Positions 46,101 to 56,889 of a stretch of 64,000 nucleotides of DNA are shown here, piece after piece. A model generated the notes under the pieces. It searched no databases. It was given only the letters and a program-made list of their open reading frames with translations, and had not been told where the DNA came from. The translations under genes and the position numbers were made by a program. Numbering within the stretch: position 1 is the first letter of the stretch; every line of letters begins with the position of its first letter. The stretch is taken from positions 107,593 to 171,592 of the forward strand of contig JACYXH010000268.1 in the NCBI GenBank assembly GCA_026745465.1. The letters are read 5' to 3'. Source of the stretch: Lota lota. Taxonomy: Eukaryota > Chordata > Actinopteri > Gadiformes > Lotidae.

Positions 46101-46891
46101 AAAAGCACTGTGATTAACAAAATATTTGAGTGAAAGCTAATGGATCTTACTTTGAAAATAGCAGAACATCAATAGCAGGTGCAAAACTGACTCTTTTTGA
46201 ATTCCTCTTTTCCACAGGCATGGCAACTTTACCCTTCATGAAATAATTAAGATGAAACATAAAAAGAACAAGCATGTGAGAATTATATTTCAGAAATTAA
46301 AAAATTGTATGGTTTGGTTGACATTTCAGATACATAAGTGATTACATTACCGGAGTTTCCACATCCTCTTGGTCAGCAAAATAGACAGATGTCCGTGGTG
46401 CTTTTAAAATCTTACAACAGATTAAAATAAACAGATTAAATAATCAGTTATTTTTACCATTAACAGAGTCAGCCAAGAGCCATAATATCAATCCCAGACG
46501 GGAAATGTGGCTCTTACACAAGTGTAAGACCGTGGCGCATTACTATTAATAATAATACTACTAATAATAAGTAGGAACAAAGAAACGGTTAATTTTAAAT
46601 CTGTAACTGACCGAAGAAGTGCGGGGCCTGGAGGTTCCAACATTTGCACTGCAACATAAATTATTAAACAAATGTAATGCCAGTGTACTGATGACTACAA
46701 ATGACATCTTAATTACATAGTTTGAGTCTTTGTAGTTTAAACCAAAATCCTAATGATCGAGGGAATTCACTCCATAAAAAGAAGTTATGTTGGTGACACT
46801 GTAAAAATGATCACCCTATAACATTGGTAGTACATTTTTAATCATGCTAACAAGTCACTCACATATTCTTTGGAGGGTCAAGCGGCTCCAT
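37144..46891 (-). CDS. knl1: Kinetochore scaffold 1 (KNL1/CASC5)
   Basis: Scaffold that recruits BUB1/BUB3 and PP1 and links to MIS12 at the kinetochore. Coding exons 5' to 3' (high to low coordinates): 46891-46863, 46648-46612, 46410-46351, 46233-46151, 46070-46021, 45012-44991, 44873-44830, 44722-44673, 44555-42327, 42237-42105, 41986-41928, 41845-41750, 41662-41547, 41457-41367, 41290-41231, 41029-40913, 40799-40712, 39948-39909, 39582-39478, 39337-39051, 38797-38688, 38607-38486, 37634-37509, 37240-37144. All junctions join in phase, total 4251 nt including stop. PP1-docking motifs SSILK (exon 2/3 junction) and KRVSF (exon 4) are present. One clear MELT-type motif, MDVTQSHS, starts the large exon, and others are degenerate. 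The C-terminus has a coiled coil, then an RWD-type region (VVFDTG, HDVSLVVSRCRLLGDEV, FSSLEAMAKFELSLAV) ending NYLTRIVKAIHAAVLS. About 1416 residues, shorter than mammalian KNL1. Confidence 0.95.
40007..40566. repeat. Telomere-palindrome satellite in knl1 intron
   Basis: Eight tandem units of about 68-76 bp. Each consists of ATCTTTTGATATCTTTACAT, then TTAATTTACCCAGTAGACTT, GACTTTAAAG and a head-to-head telomere palindrome (GGGTTA)1-3(ACCCTA)1-2. Units differ mainly in the number of TTAGGG copies. It lies between coding exons 39909-39948 and 40712-40799. Confidence 0.95.
42745..43215 (-). repeat. 30-31 codon tandem repeat within knl1 large exon
   Basis: Five copies of a repeat with the words PHNPETQ, DNANYTQPEQSAEAY and PCVTA, 90 or 93 nt each. 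They are translated in frame. The DNA copies are very similar, so the array is recent or homogenised. It contains no MELT motif. Confidence 0.95.
45492..45528. repeat. Perfect 16-bp hairpin
   Basis: CAGTTATGTTTCACCG, five-base loop, then the exact reverse complement, inside a knl1 intron. Confidence 0.9.
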
Positions 46892-47565
46892 CTACAATTG
46901 GAATAAAAACAAATCAAGGTTACAGAAATGCCATTTGCAATTCAAAGTTAACAAAGACCCTGAAGAGACCCTGAAGATCCCAAAGAATGGGAGCATTCTG
47001 AAATATAGATCATGTTATATCTTTGATAGCCATTACATAATAAGCTCACCCACCATGCATACAGGAGGTGATACAACTAACATTTAACCATTCCACTTTG
47101 AACAAAACTATTTTATAAATGTCGATATACTGTAAAGCTAGATCGAGAAAGGGAAAAACATTGAATCTGGTTAAGTCGACTATAATTTAAAAAGTAACGT
47201 TAATGCAAACTAAACGTGTCCAACTCGGATTTGTGTTTGTTTCACACCCATAACAAGTTATGATGATGCAGTTTCAAATGTATGCTTTAATGCATGTATT
47301 AAGTTACGCCACATCAACAAAGCAATCAAACATCATTCATATTTGACAAATATTCGTTCAAACGTAATTGTTTAGTTATACTAGTGACCATACTGTTGCA
47401 TAAATATGTTTGTAGTTTAGGCAGTGAATCAATAAAGAGTAAAATACCGCTACCGCTAACTAGTATGCGTGCTAAAGCGGAAAGCTTTAGCTTTAGCACG
47501 TAGCAGCTATGTGCTAAAACTAGCTGCCATTGACTTCCCCAGTAAAATCTAAATAATGACTATAC

Positions 47566-48270
47566 CTTGCATATGTTAAAAAGTCCAACGCGTCGGAAAG
47601 AAAGGTGCGCTTTGTCTTAACACAATGACTCTTCAGGCTGTACCGAACAACATTGACGGGGACGTTTTTGAAAAGCCCACCTTTACACATGCGCAGTTGA
47701 ACATGGATGCATTTAAATGTTCTCGATTACTCGCGTTGGAGGCTGTAAAACCCTTTTCAACTGTGCATGATAATAAAACGGTATATATTCTCAATCTAAT
47801 TCATACGAAGGATTTAGGTTGAATACGAAATTATACAATAATTGACGTTTTGAATACAGGAAGCTCTTGGCAAACAGGATATGACCGAATAAGGGGGTCA
47901 TTTTTCAAATTGGAAGCTCATTTCTTAGCATTAGAGAATAAAGAGGTATGGATTTGTTATAATTTTGCTCACAGTGTATCTGCGGTAGGCATATTCATGT
48001 AGTTATTTAATGATACGATTTACGTTGCTACGGATGTTGATAAAGTTACATCTGTAAAATGAGTTAAGTTCGAGCTCAACTGAGGACAGAAATGCACAAC
48101 ATAATTCAGGCAGCTAGCGAACTCAATAGAGATGCTATTCATCTCTTCACCGAGTTTAAATTCCAATAATACATATCGTTGCAAAATAATGACGCCAAAT
48201 GTCAAGCAACATGTTACATTTATTTAATTGTCTTTTTCTATATTTCATATTTCCATATTTCATATTTCAG
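47566..48270. promoter_or_regulatory. Divergent promoter interval between knl1 and knstrn
   Basis: On the minus strand a donor GCAAG|GTATAG at 47566/47565 marks a probable non-coding knl1 first exon (about 47566-47625, containing GACGCGTTGG). The knstrn-like first coding exon begins at 48271 on the plus strand. No TATA box was recognised on either side. A short inverted repeat around GCTAAAG/CTTTAGC lies at 47472-47520. Confidence 0.5.
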
Positions 48271-48278
48271 TAACCGAA

Positions 48279-50499
48279 ATGGCTTCAAAGATTCCCAGAG
48301 GTAACGTTAGTGAATTCCTGTAATGTGTAGAAACGTTATGCTTACCATTAACGTTAAACTATCAGACACAATAACGTTACATCTCTTCACCTAGTTAAAG
48401 TAGTAATGTCGACGATTTTCATGTACATAAATGTATTTTATCACAATCTATCTCCGAATGATGGGGTGTTCTCGCCACTGAGAACGGAACGGAAATCTTT
48501 GAGATTTGTTGTGGAAAATTGGATGACTGGTGGCTGGATCGATTAAAGGCTAAGACAAATGGATATCCGTAGTTGATTTATTTCATATGCTGCAGCACAT
48601 AAAAGACACAGTTTCAAGGCAAACTCCGCACAGAGCAGAGTTCTCGAGAAAGGGCGCCCCGAAGACAGGAGGGACGCCTTTTTATAAAGTCGGGCAAACA
48701 GTATCTCAGATATGACACTAGATGGCGCCTGTCTATAACAGATTCGATGCCCAATTAAAACTGGACACCTGGTTTAGGGACAGTGTACAGTCAAGGCCAG
48801 GCACAGATACATTGTTTTGGAAAAGGGAGCTTGCTCAGGAGTTTCTCATATGGGAACAGAGCACCATACAGGAATACAGGATAAACAGACAGCTGTGGGG
48901 AGGTAGAAAGTTGAAAAGACAGATAGGCCATTATAGTGTGCACATCGAAATTAATTAGTTTTAGCAAGCTGACCTCAGGATGGGCCTTGAGTCATTTTCC
49001 CACTACAGATTTCAATTTAGAAGTTTTATTTAGAAGGTCTGAAAAATGGTATCCACCAATGTACACGTATGGAAAGTCCGTTACATTTGTATTTTATCTT
49101 CTGTGAAGTGTCTAAATGTAAATGTATGTATTGTATATATTTATTATACACATTTCTATGGATAATTTACAGCTGCATAACCTGTCAAAATGAAAGAGAA
49201 AGACCCAGGGGGTAATGTAAGACCTCAAAAGGAGAACGCACAAAGGTAACTAAACAGCATCTTGGATTTCAGTTTTGTGATCAATCATTGGCCAATCCAC
49301 AAACTAACATATGGGCACAGTCTGTTTCCACATTATTAATAATTGTATGATATAGGCCTTATTTGCCTGCCACACTGTTATGTTCATAGCTCAACAAACA
49401 TCTTGACGATTACCATCTTGTATCTTATAAAATAGAAACGGGTTGGCAAATTAGTTATTTGTTTATTTCTAATTTCAGGAGAAATGCTGCTAAAGTTGAT
49501 AAAGGGTGAGTCATGAACAATTGTATTTCCAAGTGCCTTTCACTAAAACGTAATCATGAAACATCATGGAGAATTACTTCTCTTTGATAGAGCATCCAGT
49601 AGAAATGGGCCACATGCAGAGCTGAGGGACCAAAACCAGCTTTTGTTGGCTTCAAATGAGCAACTGTAGAATATTCTCACGGAGTCCCAGGTAAAAGCAA
49701 ATGTGTAATGTTTTTACCCGTTCAGGGCTTCACAAACTAAATACAACTTCTCTAGCTCATTGTACCTATTTTGGATAATTCGTATTGCAGGTTTTTGTGC
49801 AAATAGTAAAAAATGATCAATTGACTAGTAATCAAGTAATCCGTGTCATTTGTAGGTCCAGATTGAAATACTTACCAATCTACAATGAACAAATACAAGC
49901 ATTCTTCCATTAAAGTTGCCTAAATGTCAATTGATACCATTAGTCTGAATACCTTCTTTTTTTTTTGTATTGCAGCAAATAGTTACTGAGCTAGGACTGC
50001 AGTGCAAAGACCTGGAGAAGGAAAATGCAGATATCCAGAAACGCCTGAAAGACTGCCACGTTATCCTAGTGGCAGGAAACATTGACCCAGATACATGAGC
50101 TTGGACTTGAACACGTATAGGTTACCAAATTGCTGCTGTTTTTAAAATGGCCGTTATAACTGGGTGAACGTTTTAGTTTTAGGTGATGCCATTGCCCAAC
50201 CGTGTGAAAATCAGAGAAAAGAAGTGATGGTAGGTCTTTTTTATTTTACTCTGGCTTATTTTACCTCTGGCTTGACATGAAATTCTGCTACACATTTCCA
50301 ATACTAAGGAGATTTTTACTGTAAGATGATATTACTAATGTATATCCCTTTTTTAAACTATGTTTAGGTATTCCAAACTGCCGTAGCGGATCTAACCAGA
50401 GAAGCAGAACATGTGATGCAGGAAATAGAGGGCATTTCCCTGCGAGTTTTGGAAATAGTAAAGGTCCTTGAAGAAGCTGAACAACTCTTCATTGAATAA
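48279..50499 (+). pseudogene. knstrn: Small kinetochore-associated protein (KNSTRN/SKAP-like), disrupted
   Basis: Human KNSTRN helps attach chromosomes and is recruited to kinetochores and spindle. Exons: 48271-48300 (ATG 48279, MASKIPR), 49196-49245 (or from 49173), 49479-49505, 49591-49690, 49976-50090, 50183-50229 and 50368-50499. Recognition rests on the C-terminal coiled coil: ELRDQNQLLLASNEQL, LQCKDLEKENADIQKRLKDC, then LVAGNIDP, DLTREAEHVMQEIEGISLRV and EAEQLFIE at the stop (50497-50499). The neighbourhood supports the call because human KNL1 and KNSTRN are close on one chromosome band. Two lesions: TAG at 49667-49669 where CAG (Gln) is expected, and the exon ending 50090 is followed by ATACAT instead of a GT donor. 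AATAAA-type signals lie at about 50536. A pseudogene, a null allele or sequence errors are all possible. Confidence 0.65.
48508..49007 (-). mobile_element. Solo LTR in knstrn intron 1
   Basis: Read on the minus strand it begins TGTAGTGGGAAAATGAC. It contains CTTTATAAAAAGGCG as a TATA region and GCATATGAAATAAATC as a polyadenylation signal, and ends TTTTCCACAAC. GATTT flanks both ends (48503-48507 and 49008-49012), a plausible 5-bp target duplication. If the LTR instead ends at ...CCACA, the duplication would not be adjacent, so the exact 3' edge is uncertain. The layout resembles retrovirus-like or Gypsy LTRs. No internal genes remain. Confidence 0.6.
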
Positions 50500-50539
50500 A
50501 TGTAGTGTACATGGGGTGCTTTTTGTGTTGTGTAAAATA

Positions 50540-52170
50540 AAATAAAAATATTTTCAATCTATATTTAACAAATACTCAAACTTTCACAGTAGTAGCATTG
50601 TAAAGAAAATCAAAAGTAAGGTTTAAATTTTCTTAAAACATATTTTTTGGTACTCAATATTGTAGCAATGTCCATACTACACGCCACCTAGGTGGCTTCC
50701 ATACTCCACCTAGGTGACTTTCCTCGGGCTCCTCCAAACCAATGGACACAGGGTGGTGATGTTGAAAACCGGTTTATTGTTAAGGTTGCATAGAATGAAG
50801 CATGCAGATGGTGCTGTCATGCCAGAGAGCTCTCCCTGAGTGTGTGTGGTGGTGGATGGCCTAGTTTTATAGGGACTGAGGATTATGAAAACATTTATGC
50901 ATGTTATTGAGGGGTGTTATCGACCTCCATGTTTTTTGATAATGAAATATAGCGATATTGTTTTCCTCCCCTTTCATTTGTACGAACACAAAGCGCTGAA
51001 CAGATTTTCACGAGCACAGCATATTTAATTCTTGGTCAGTATGAATCATGCATGCTAGATCCAATGGGTTTTATTCTACTATTCTATTCAACTCACAACT
51101 TAACCACTGTACAGCACTTGACTAATGTGTTACACAGCTACTGTCAATATTACAAAAAGTACCCAATACATGTTCACAGCATCCTGTTGTGGTCTTTATA
51201 TCGGTCCCCCTCTTTGCTATCGTCCTGTGACTCAAGTGTTCTCTGGGTTTCTGTAAGTTTTTCACATTGTACAAAATGTACAACTAAAAATGTAAAGCTC
51301 CGGACTGTTTTTTTGTTCAATGATTTACTTAATATTATATCCAATTTGGTTTCATCACAGGAATCCTATCCTTGTAACGGACCAATCACTAAGCCACAGC
51401 TAAAGAGCATTATGGCATTGAGCTCGAGTCCTGCCGTGCATTTATCCATCTCCATGTTATAGATCTGTTTCCACAAAGCTTTTTTAAAAGGTCTGTCTTG
51501 TTGACAAATGCAGCATAGCCATTTAAAACCAGCTCAGCATACTACTCAACAACCAGCCTCGCCTACACACTGCATCAATAATCCTGTCTTCCAGAGTCGG
51601 GGAATGGAGTAGGATGATGATGGTGAATCTGAATTATTATATTATTATATATAAGTATTCCCTACTAACACAGGATGGTGAATGCTCATCCTATGTTAGC
51701 AGTGTCAACCTTAACACTGACCTCGGCGGCCATTAAAGGATTCCTCTCAGCAGGGAAGGTTGTAGCAAACCTTTATTATTTTACTTGGTTTACAAATACA
51801 CCAAGCAGGAAATAATACATCTCAAGCAACAAAAGAAATGACAACAGAAATGCATTCTTCACATCAACAAATAAATATAAAATCAATCGTGAAAACACTT
51901 CTTAAAACACTGATGTGGGAGTGTGTGGATGGTGGCTGGTTTAAGCAGCCTCACCTGGCCCGAGTCAGACTGATTGGACTCTGGGGTTGCACACCTGTTG
52001 CACATTGAGCAATCAGTGTGCACAGGTTAAAGCAGCCACCACCACACACACTCAGAGAGCTCTCCGGCATGGCAGCATGGATGGAGCACCATCTGCATGC
52101 CTCATTCTACGCAACCTTTACAAAAAAACATTCGAAATGGTAGAAATGCGGGTCCAAAATATATTCTGAC
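50540..52170. other. Intergenic region with a long-range inverted repeat
   Basis: Contains two inverted copies of a roughly 75-85 bp segment (see separate entry) and retroelement-like TTTATTATTT...GGTTTACAAAT sequence near 51770. No supported gene. Confidence 0.45.
50782..52119. repeat. Inverted repeat pair about 1.2 kb apart
   Basis: Left copy 50782-50855 contains GCATAGAATGAAGCATGCAG, ATGGTGCTGTCATGCCAGAG and GTGTGTGTGGTGGTGG. The right copy 52036-52119 is its reverse complement with about 85-90% identity plus a small insertion. Could be the ends of a 1.34-kb DNA element or two opposite insertions. Confidence 0.7.
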
Positions 52171-53065
52171 CTTGGATGGTTTCCGCTGCGCAGAGAGCAG
52201 CTCCGTGAAGCTGCAGTCCCTGGCCTGCGGGGCCCCCCCGTGGGGCCCCGCTTTGCTCTGGAACAGGAGCGCGCTGGTATTGCTCTGGTCCTTCCAGCGG
52301 CTCACACTCAGGCCGCTGACGCACGCCTTCCTCGCCTTCCTCGCCGTCCCGGACCCCTGGTCCTTGGACCTGCTCCTCTTCCGCCTCTCTCTGGGAGCCT
52401 TGGACGCCATCTTTCTTTGGGCGGGGTTGTTGAGAGGGGCGACGCCGTCCTTCGAGGAGCACCTTCTCTTGGAGGAGCGCCTGGGACGCTCTGCTTCGGT
52501 GGGCTCACGGCTCCCTGGGGCCAGGCCGATGAAGAGCAGGCTGGGCTCCTCCGCCTGCGAGTCTTCCAGGGCCGACTGATGGAGCGGGACGGGGGCGCGG
52601 AACGAGTCCGGGTCCTCTTGGGATGTACTGAAAATGCTCAGAGGGCTCCCGGTGCCGCGGGGGAGGGCCGCGGCCGCGGAGGGTCTAGGGCGGGGTCTTC
52701 CACTCAGTGAGGCCAACGGAGTGGAGCAGAAGAGGGGCGTCCTGGGACAGGGTCCGAGGACGTGCTCGGCGGCGTCGACCAGCGAAACCTCGGGCTGGTG
52801 TAGGTCGGCGGCGGCGGCGCTGCAAGCGCCCGAGCCCGGCTCAGACAACAAGAAAAAAAAAAGGGACAGGCAGCATTGAGACCGAGAAAAGGGGCTGATC
52901 GGGCTCCAGGGTGTCCCAGGTGAAATACTGTTGGGTCGGACCGACGGCCACTCATACCTCGGCTTTGTCTTCCGTTGCGCAGTGACCTTACGTCTCTTCG
53001 GGCCAGACGTGGAGTCCACATCGCTCTCGCTGCTGTCTAAATGCTGTCGCCTGGCAGTCTTCTTC
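52171..53065 (-). CDS. Exons of a basic nuclear protein, identity uncertain (haspin N-terminus considered)
   Basis: Two minus-strand exons: 53065-52958 (acceptor GTGTCTGCAG, KKTARRQHLDSSESDVDSTS then GPKRRKV, donor |GTATGA) and 52839-52171 (ends KPSK|GTCAGA). The second exon reads LHQPEVSLVDAAEHVL, a Ser/Pro/Arg-rich region, SSKRRCSSKDG, RKRSRSKDQGSG, RKACVSGLSVSRWKDQ and DCSFTELLSAQRKPSK. Lys/Arg clusters suggest nuclear localisation. The words L-H-x-P-E-V-S-L remind me of the disordered N-terminus of haspin (histone H3 Thr3 kinase), but no kinase domain was found downstream on the minus strand. The two exons do not join in phase as drawn, so either the start of the second exon or an indel is wrong. 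Codon use and the long open frame support real coding. Confidence 0.5.
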
Positions 53066-53463
53066 CTGCAGACACAGACACCAGCGACCACATCTCTTAT
53101 CATTTCAGGATAAAGGCAACAGATTTGCGACTCGCCGTCCTGCACGGAAGGACGGCGTCGTCAGCATCACGCACAGCAAACATCCAAAAATCACTCACAA
53201 AAACAAGACCGGTGTTACGGTTCAACGTGTGACCGTGTTAACTGGCGACTCTCAGCTAAATGCGTCGGTTGTTGTCGTAGTTACGACAGCTGTTGGAAAA
53301 CAGGAAAAGACACGTAGCTGTCCATGTGAATGCCTGTTTGATTTGTTTTTCAATAAAATGTTGACATACCCATCTCATTCGTAGCTGGAGTCTTATTTGG
53401 GGAGACGTGTCACGTAGAGCAACAATTGTAAACGAAAAATAAATAAATCGTTTTTAAATAAAA

Positions 53464-53548
53464 AGTATGTACGGGATTCGAACTCACACCATTGTGGGAA
53501 AACAGTATTACGGGGTGGGAGACTAATCAATTGCGCCACTATCCCCAC
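53464..53548 (-). tRNA. tRNA-like sequence (pseudogene or SINE head)
   Basis: On the minus strand GTGGGGATAGTGGCGCAATT...GATTAGTC resembles a D-arm with an A box, and GAGTTCGAATCCC is a perfect B box. TTTT follows shortly after. The acceptor and T stems pair poorly and the anticodon arm is overlong, so this is probably a tRNA pseudogene or a tRNA-derived SINE head. Confidence 0.35.
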
Positions 53549-53924
53549 ATTCATGAGCAGTGGCAGTAGATATCACAACCAGCCTTCTTCCTAAAGCCAA
53601 GAGGATCAACTTGTGACCACACTGTCCATGCACTTAAGACCATGTTGGTATTTGGCTCGTTTCTAATACAAAGAAGAGGCCTTTACAACCAGTTAATCAA
53701 AACTGTAATGTTGTGCTTCCCTCCACTGCTCACAACCCAGCCAAAAACACTGTTATGCACTCTTTCTCTATCATTTCTGTCACCAGATGTGGTGCAGCGC
53801 ACATTGATCGGGAATCAATGTGACGCAAGGCAGGATCACGCTGAGAGACACCAAGTTTATTCAGATCAACAAAGCTATTCTTTCAGCATTTGGAGGGTAC
53901 AGCAGGTGGGAAACTAGACGGCTA
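53549..53924. other. No gene recognised
   Basis: Only unremarkable sequence was seen. Confidence 0.35.
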
Positions 53925-55850
53925 CGCCTATCATAGAACTAGAGTTATAATAACATAACTATCGTTCTATTTCACGTAGGCTACGCCATCTAGGCTTCGC
54001 CTTATGGTCTAAGGTGAAGCTGCGAGCGGAGCCCGATAAATGTACTCCTGCTGGACCCAAGTCACAAAAATAAAGACTGTGTCACAGGGCACATCAGACT
54101 CAATAAGCCGAAGATGTGCAAAACACAACAGCTAAATAAGAAACCCTGAATTCTCTTAAAAACACGCAAAGCGATGATAAAGAGAATAGAGTGAGTCTGT
54201 AACTCTGACTCAACCCGTATGTCAATGAACATGAAAAAGGGGGAATGCAGAGCAACAAGGCTTCTCCTACGTCCGCTACCATAGGGGCGGAGCTAGGAAG
54301 AAAACCAAGCTACCAATAGCAACGAGCAACAAGGCCCTTCCTACCTACGCTCAAAGAGGCGACAGGAGGAAACCTGTTGTGCAATGTTTAATAATAGAGG
54401 GCAGGATATAAAATGCCGGTTACGAACCTTAATCAGAGTAATAATAACCTGTCACTCCTGAGCTCAGTACCCACGCTGGAACACCACCGGGTGACAGCGG
54501 AGAGAGAATGAAGCTGAGCGACATCACGAGCGTAACAGGCTCTGATGAACGATAAACCAATATCTAATTCGTAGAGAGGGAGCCCGACTCCAACACAGAG
54601 TGGCCGAGTGAGCCCCTGGACATGTCCAACATGTAGGAACAAATAAAAAGAATCGGGGGAAGACCATGACGCAGTTGCGCAAATGTCTTCTACCAAAATT
54701 CCCTTGAATAGGGCCGACGAAGCGGCCATCCCTCGTGCAGAGTGAGCTCTAACACCCAAAGGTGATGCTAAGCCCTGCAGAGTGTAGGCCAAGCAGACAC
54801 CCTCACATATCCAGCGGGGCAGACGCTATTTAGAAAGAGCGCTGCCCTTGGCAGCTTCGCTATAACACACAAACTGTTGTGTGGAGCGAAACTCAATTGA
54901 TCACTTCACGTACATAGCCAATGCCCGCACCGGGCACAGGAGATGCCACTCCGTATCCGCTTCACTAGTATGAGGCGGGGGGTGAAAAGCCTTAAGCACA
55001 ATATCTCTCGACCGAAAAGAACTGAATATGTTCTTGGGGAAGGACGCAGGATTGGGTCTAAGCACGCAGTCCTCGTGCAATAACAAGCAGCTCGGGCTGA
55101 CAGACAGTGCGGCCAACTCACCGACACGTTTGGCAGAAACCAAAACCAATAAGAGCGCCGTTTTAAAGGAAATAACATCCAAAGGGGCTTGAGACAGAGG
55201 CTCGAAAGGTTCCTTGGATAAACCCCGCAACACGGTGGGAAGATCCCAACGCGGTGTAAGCACACGAGAAAACAGGTTTAACACGTCTAACCCCACGCAA
55301 GAATCTCTTGACTAGTGGGTGACTGAGAACCGGTTTTCCGTCATATCCTGCGTGGCCAGCCGAAACGGCTGCCGCATAGACTTTGACAGTAAACACTGAA
55401 GGAACCCAAGCACGCTTCCCACCTCACAGAGAGATGGGATAACGTGGTTGAGGTAACACCACGTAGAGAAAGCGCCCCACATCGCCGCGTAAAGGAAGGA
55501 AGTGGAAGGCGCGCGAGCGCTCTGAATAGTGTTGATAACTGATGCTGGCAGACCTCTGCCTTGCAGAATCAACCTCTCAGAAGCCAAACCAACAACCGAC
55601 CCGTCACATCGGGCGGGTGGTGCACCATCCCGTGAGCCTATGAAAACGCGTCAGGTCTGATCGGTACCGGCCACGGCTCCGTGCAAGAGAGCACCGCTAG
55701 CTCTGGGAACCACAGAGCTGAGCGGTTCTCCGGGGCCAATAGAATGAGGGTTAGAATCCTGCATGACTCACACACTTGCGCAACAGTGTGTGTTTCACCA
55801 CTCCTGGTTTTGCCGTGCCGATGCTGATGATCTCTGCTCCATGAGTCCAT
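53925..55850 (-). mobile_element. DIRS-type tyrosine-recombinase retrotransposon relic
   Basis: On the minus strand, from 55850: a fragment with LILLAPENRSALWFPELAVL and PWPVPIRPDAFS, typical of the end of the DIRS RT/RNase H region. From 55587 to about 54433 a tyrosine recombinase follows in one frame, interrupted by three stop codons (near 55312, 54898 and 54820). It keeps SAKRVGELAALSV (catalytic Arg), CPVRALAMYV, GVRAHSARGMAA (His-x-x-Arg) and the region expected to carry the nucleophilic Tyr (SSPDSFYLFLHV). At 53920-53992 an imperfect inverted repeat around CTAGAGTTATAATAACATAA may be a DIRS terminal or internal-complementary repeat. Dead element. Confidence 0.8.
54433..55587 (-). pseudogene. 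Tyrosine recombinase of DIRS element, three nonsense codons
   Basis: The frame is maintained across the stops (distances are multiples of three), so the gene decayed by substitutions more than by indels. Residues corresponding to the catalytic Arg, His-x-x-Arg and Tyr positions are still visible. It would catalyse integration of the circular cDNA in an active DIRS element. Confidence 0.75.
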
Positions 55851-56184
55851 GCCTGTCCCGAATATGGTGGTTAACGATGTAGCAACGGCAGATACATACT
55901 ACGATGCAAATCAGAGGCACTTTAGCTTGGCCAGCAGCGCTGCGCTGGCATTAGGCAACTTCACTGTTGCGCAACGCTGTTAATCACCCCGGGTTACGTC
56001 AGCCGTGTGCTTTTTTGACTCCGACAATGACTCTGTACTTTAAAGTCACCGCCTTCTTCGGTCAAATGAGTTGAAGCTCGAGAAAGTCATGCCGCAGCCA
56101 CGTGGCACACGTGGTACAACTTTCATTCCTGAGCGACTCTCACTTCATCTTAAAAACAGAGCTTGGTCCTTTCAGACAGACGGG

Positions 56185-56186
<2 letters not shown>
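55851..56186. other. No gene recognised
   Basis: Possibly still DIRS interior, but no readable protein. Confidence 0.3.

Positions 56187-56278
<92 letters not shown>
56187..56278. repeat. (GT)n microsatellite, about 92 bp
   Basis: Pure GT tract. Confidence 0.97.
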
Positions 56279-56281
<3 letters not shown>

Positions 56282-56889
56282 GTACCTCAGAACACTAAGT
56301 AATCGTTGTAAACAATACTTTTTTTATGTCATTGAATTTGTTTTGGGAGCAGACTGAGTGGAGTGACTTCTGAATAAATTAAATTAAAATGATTGTCCTC
56401 CAATCTTTCTGGTGTGCTTAACTTAAAAAAGAGAAACAAGTTGTAAATACTGTTTTTATAATGACTCTCAATGAGTTAAAAAATGAACATTATCAATAAA
56501 CCTGAGATATGGAACTTGTGTTCTGTTGTTATATCTTCTGATGTTGCTTTTTAATGACCTACCTACCTACCTACCGTATATGTATACATACAATATTATT
56601 TACTGCTTAGTTCACTGGATGATGGGCTGACTCACCCACTAGTTTCAGTATAGCAAATTCATTCCTTTCCAATAATTCATGTCATGATTTGCTTCCCTTT
56701 TTTGTTGCCTCCAAAAACATCCGGATAATTAGAAGACATTGTCAGAACCTCCATGTCAAACAAACGTGTGTCACCTTTACAAGTACAAAGAAACAATGTT
56801 GGCTTGTATGATCCAATTTTTCATGAAACCTTTTAGGTTGAGCAGCATCTAAAAACCTATACCTTCATCCTTGGTGCTCTGCCAATAAG

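Noticed and set aside
50090-50100. AT-AC (minor-class) intron at the knstrn exon ending 50090
   Set aside because: The sequence ATACATGAG does not match the ATATCCTT minor-class donor. A mutated GT donor is simpler.
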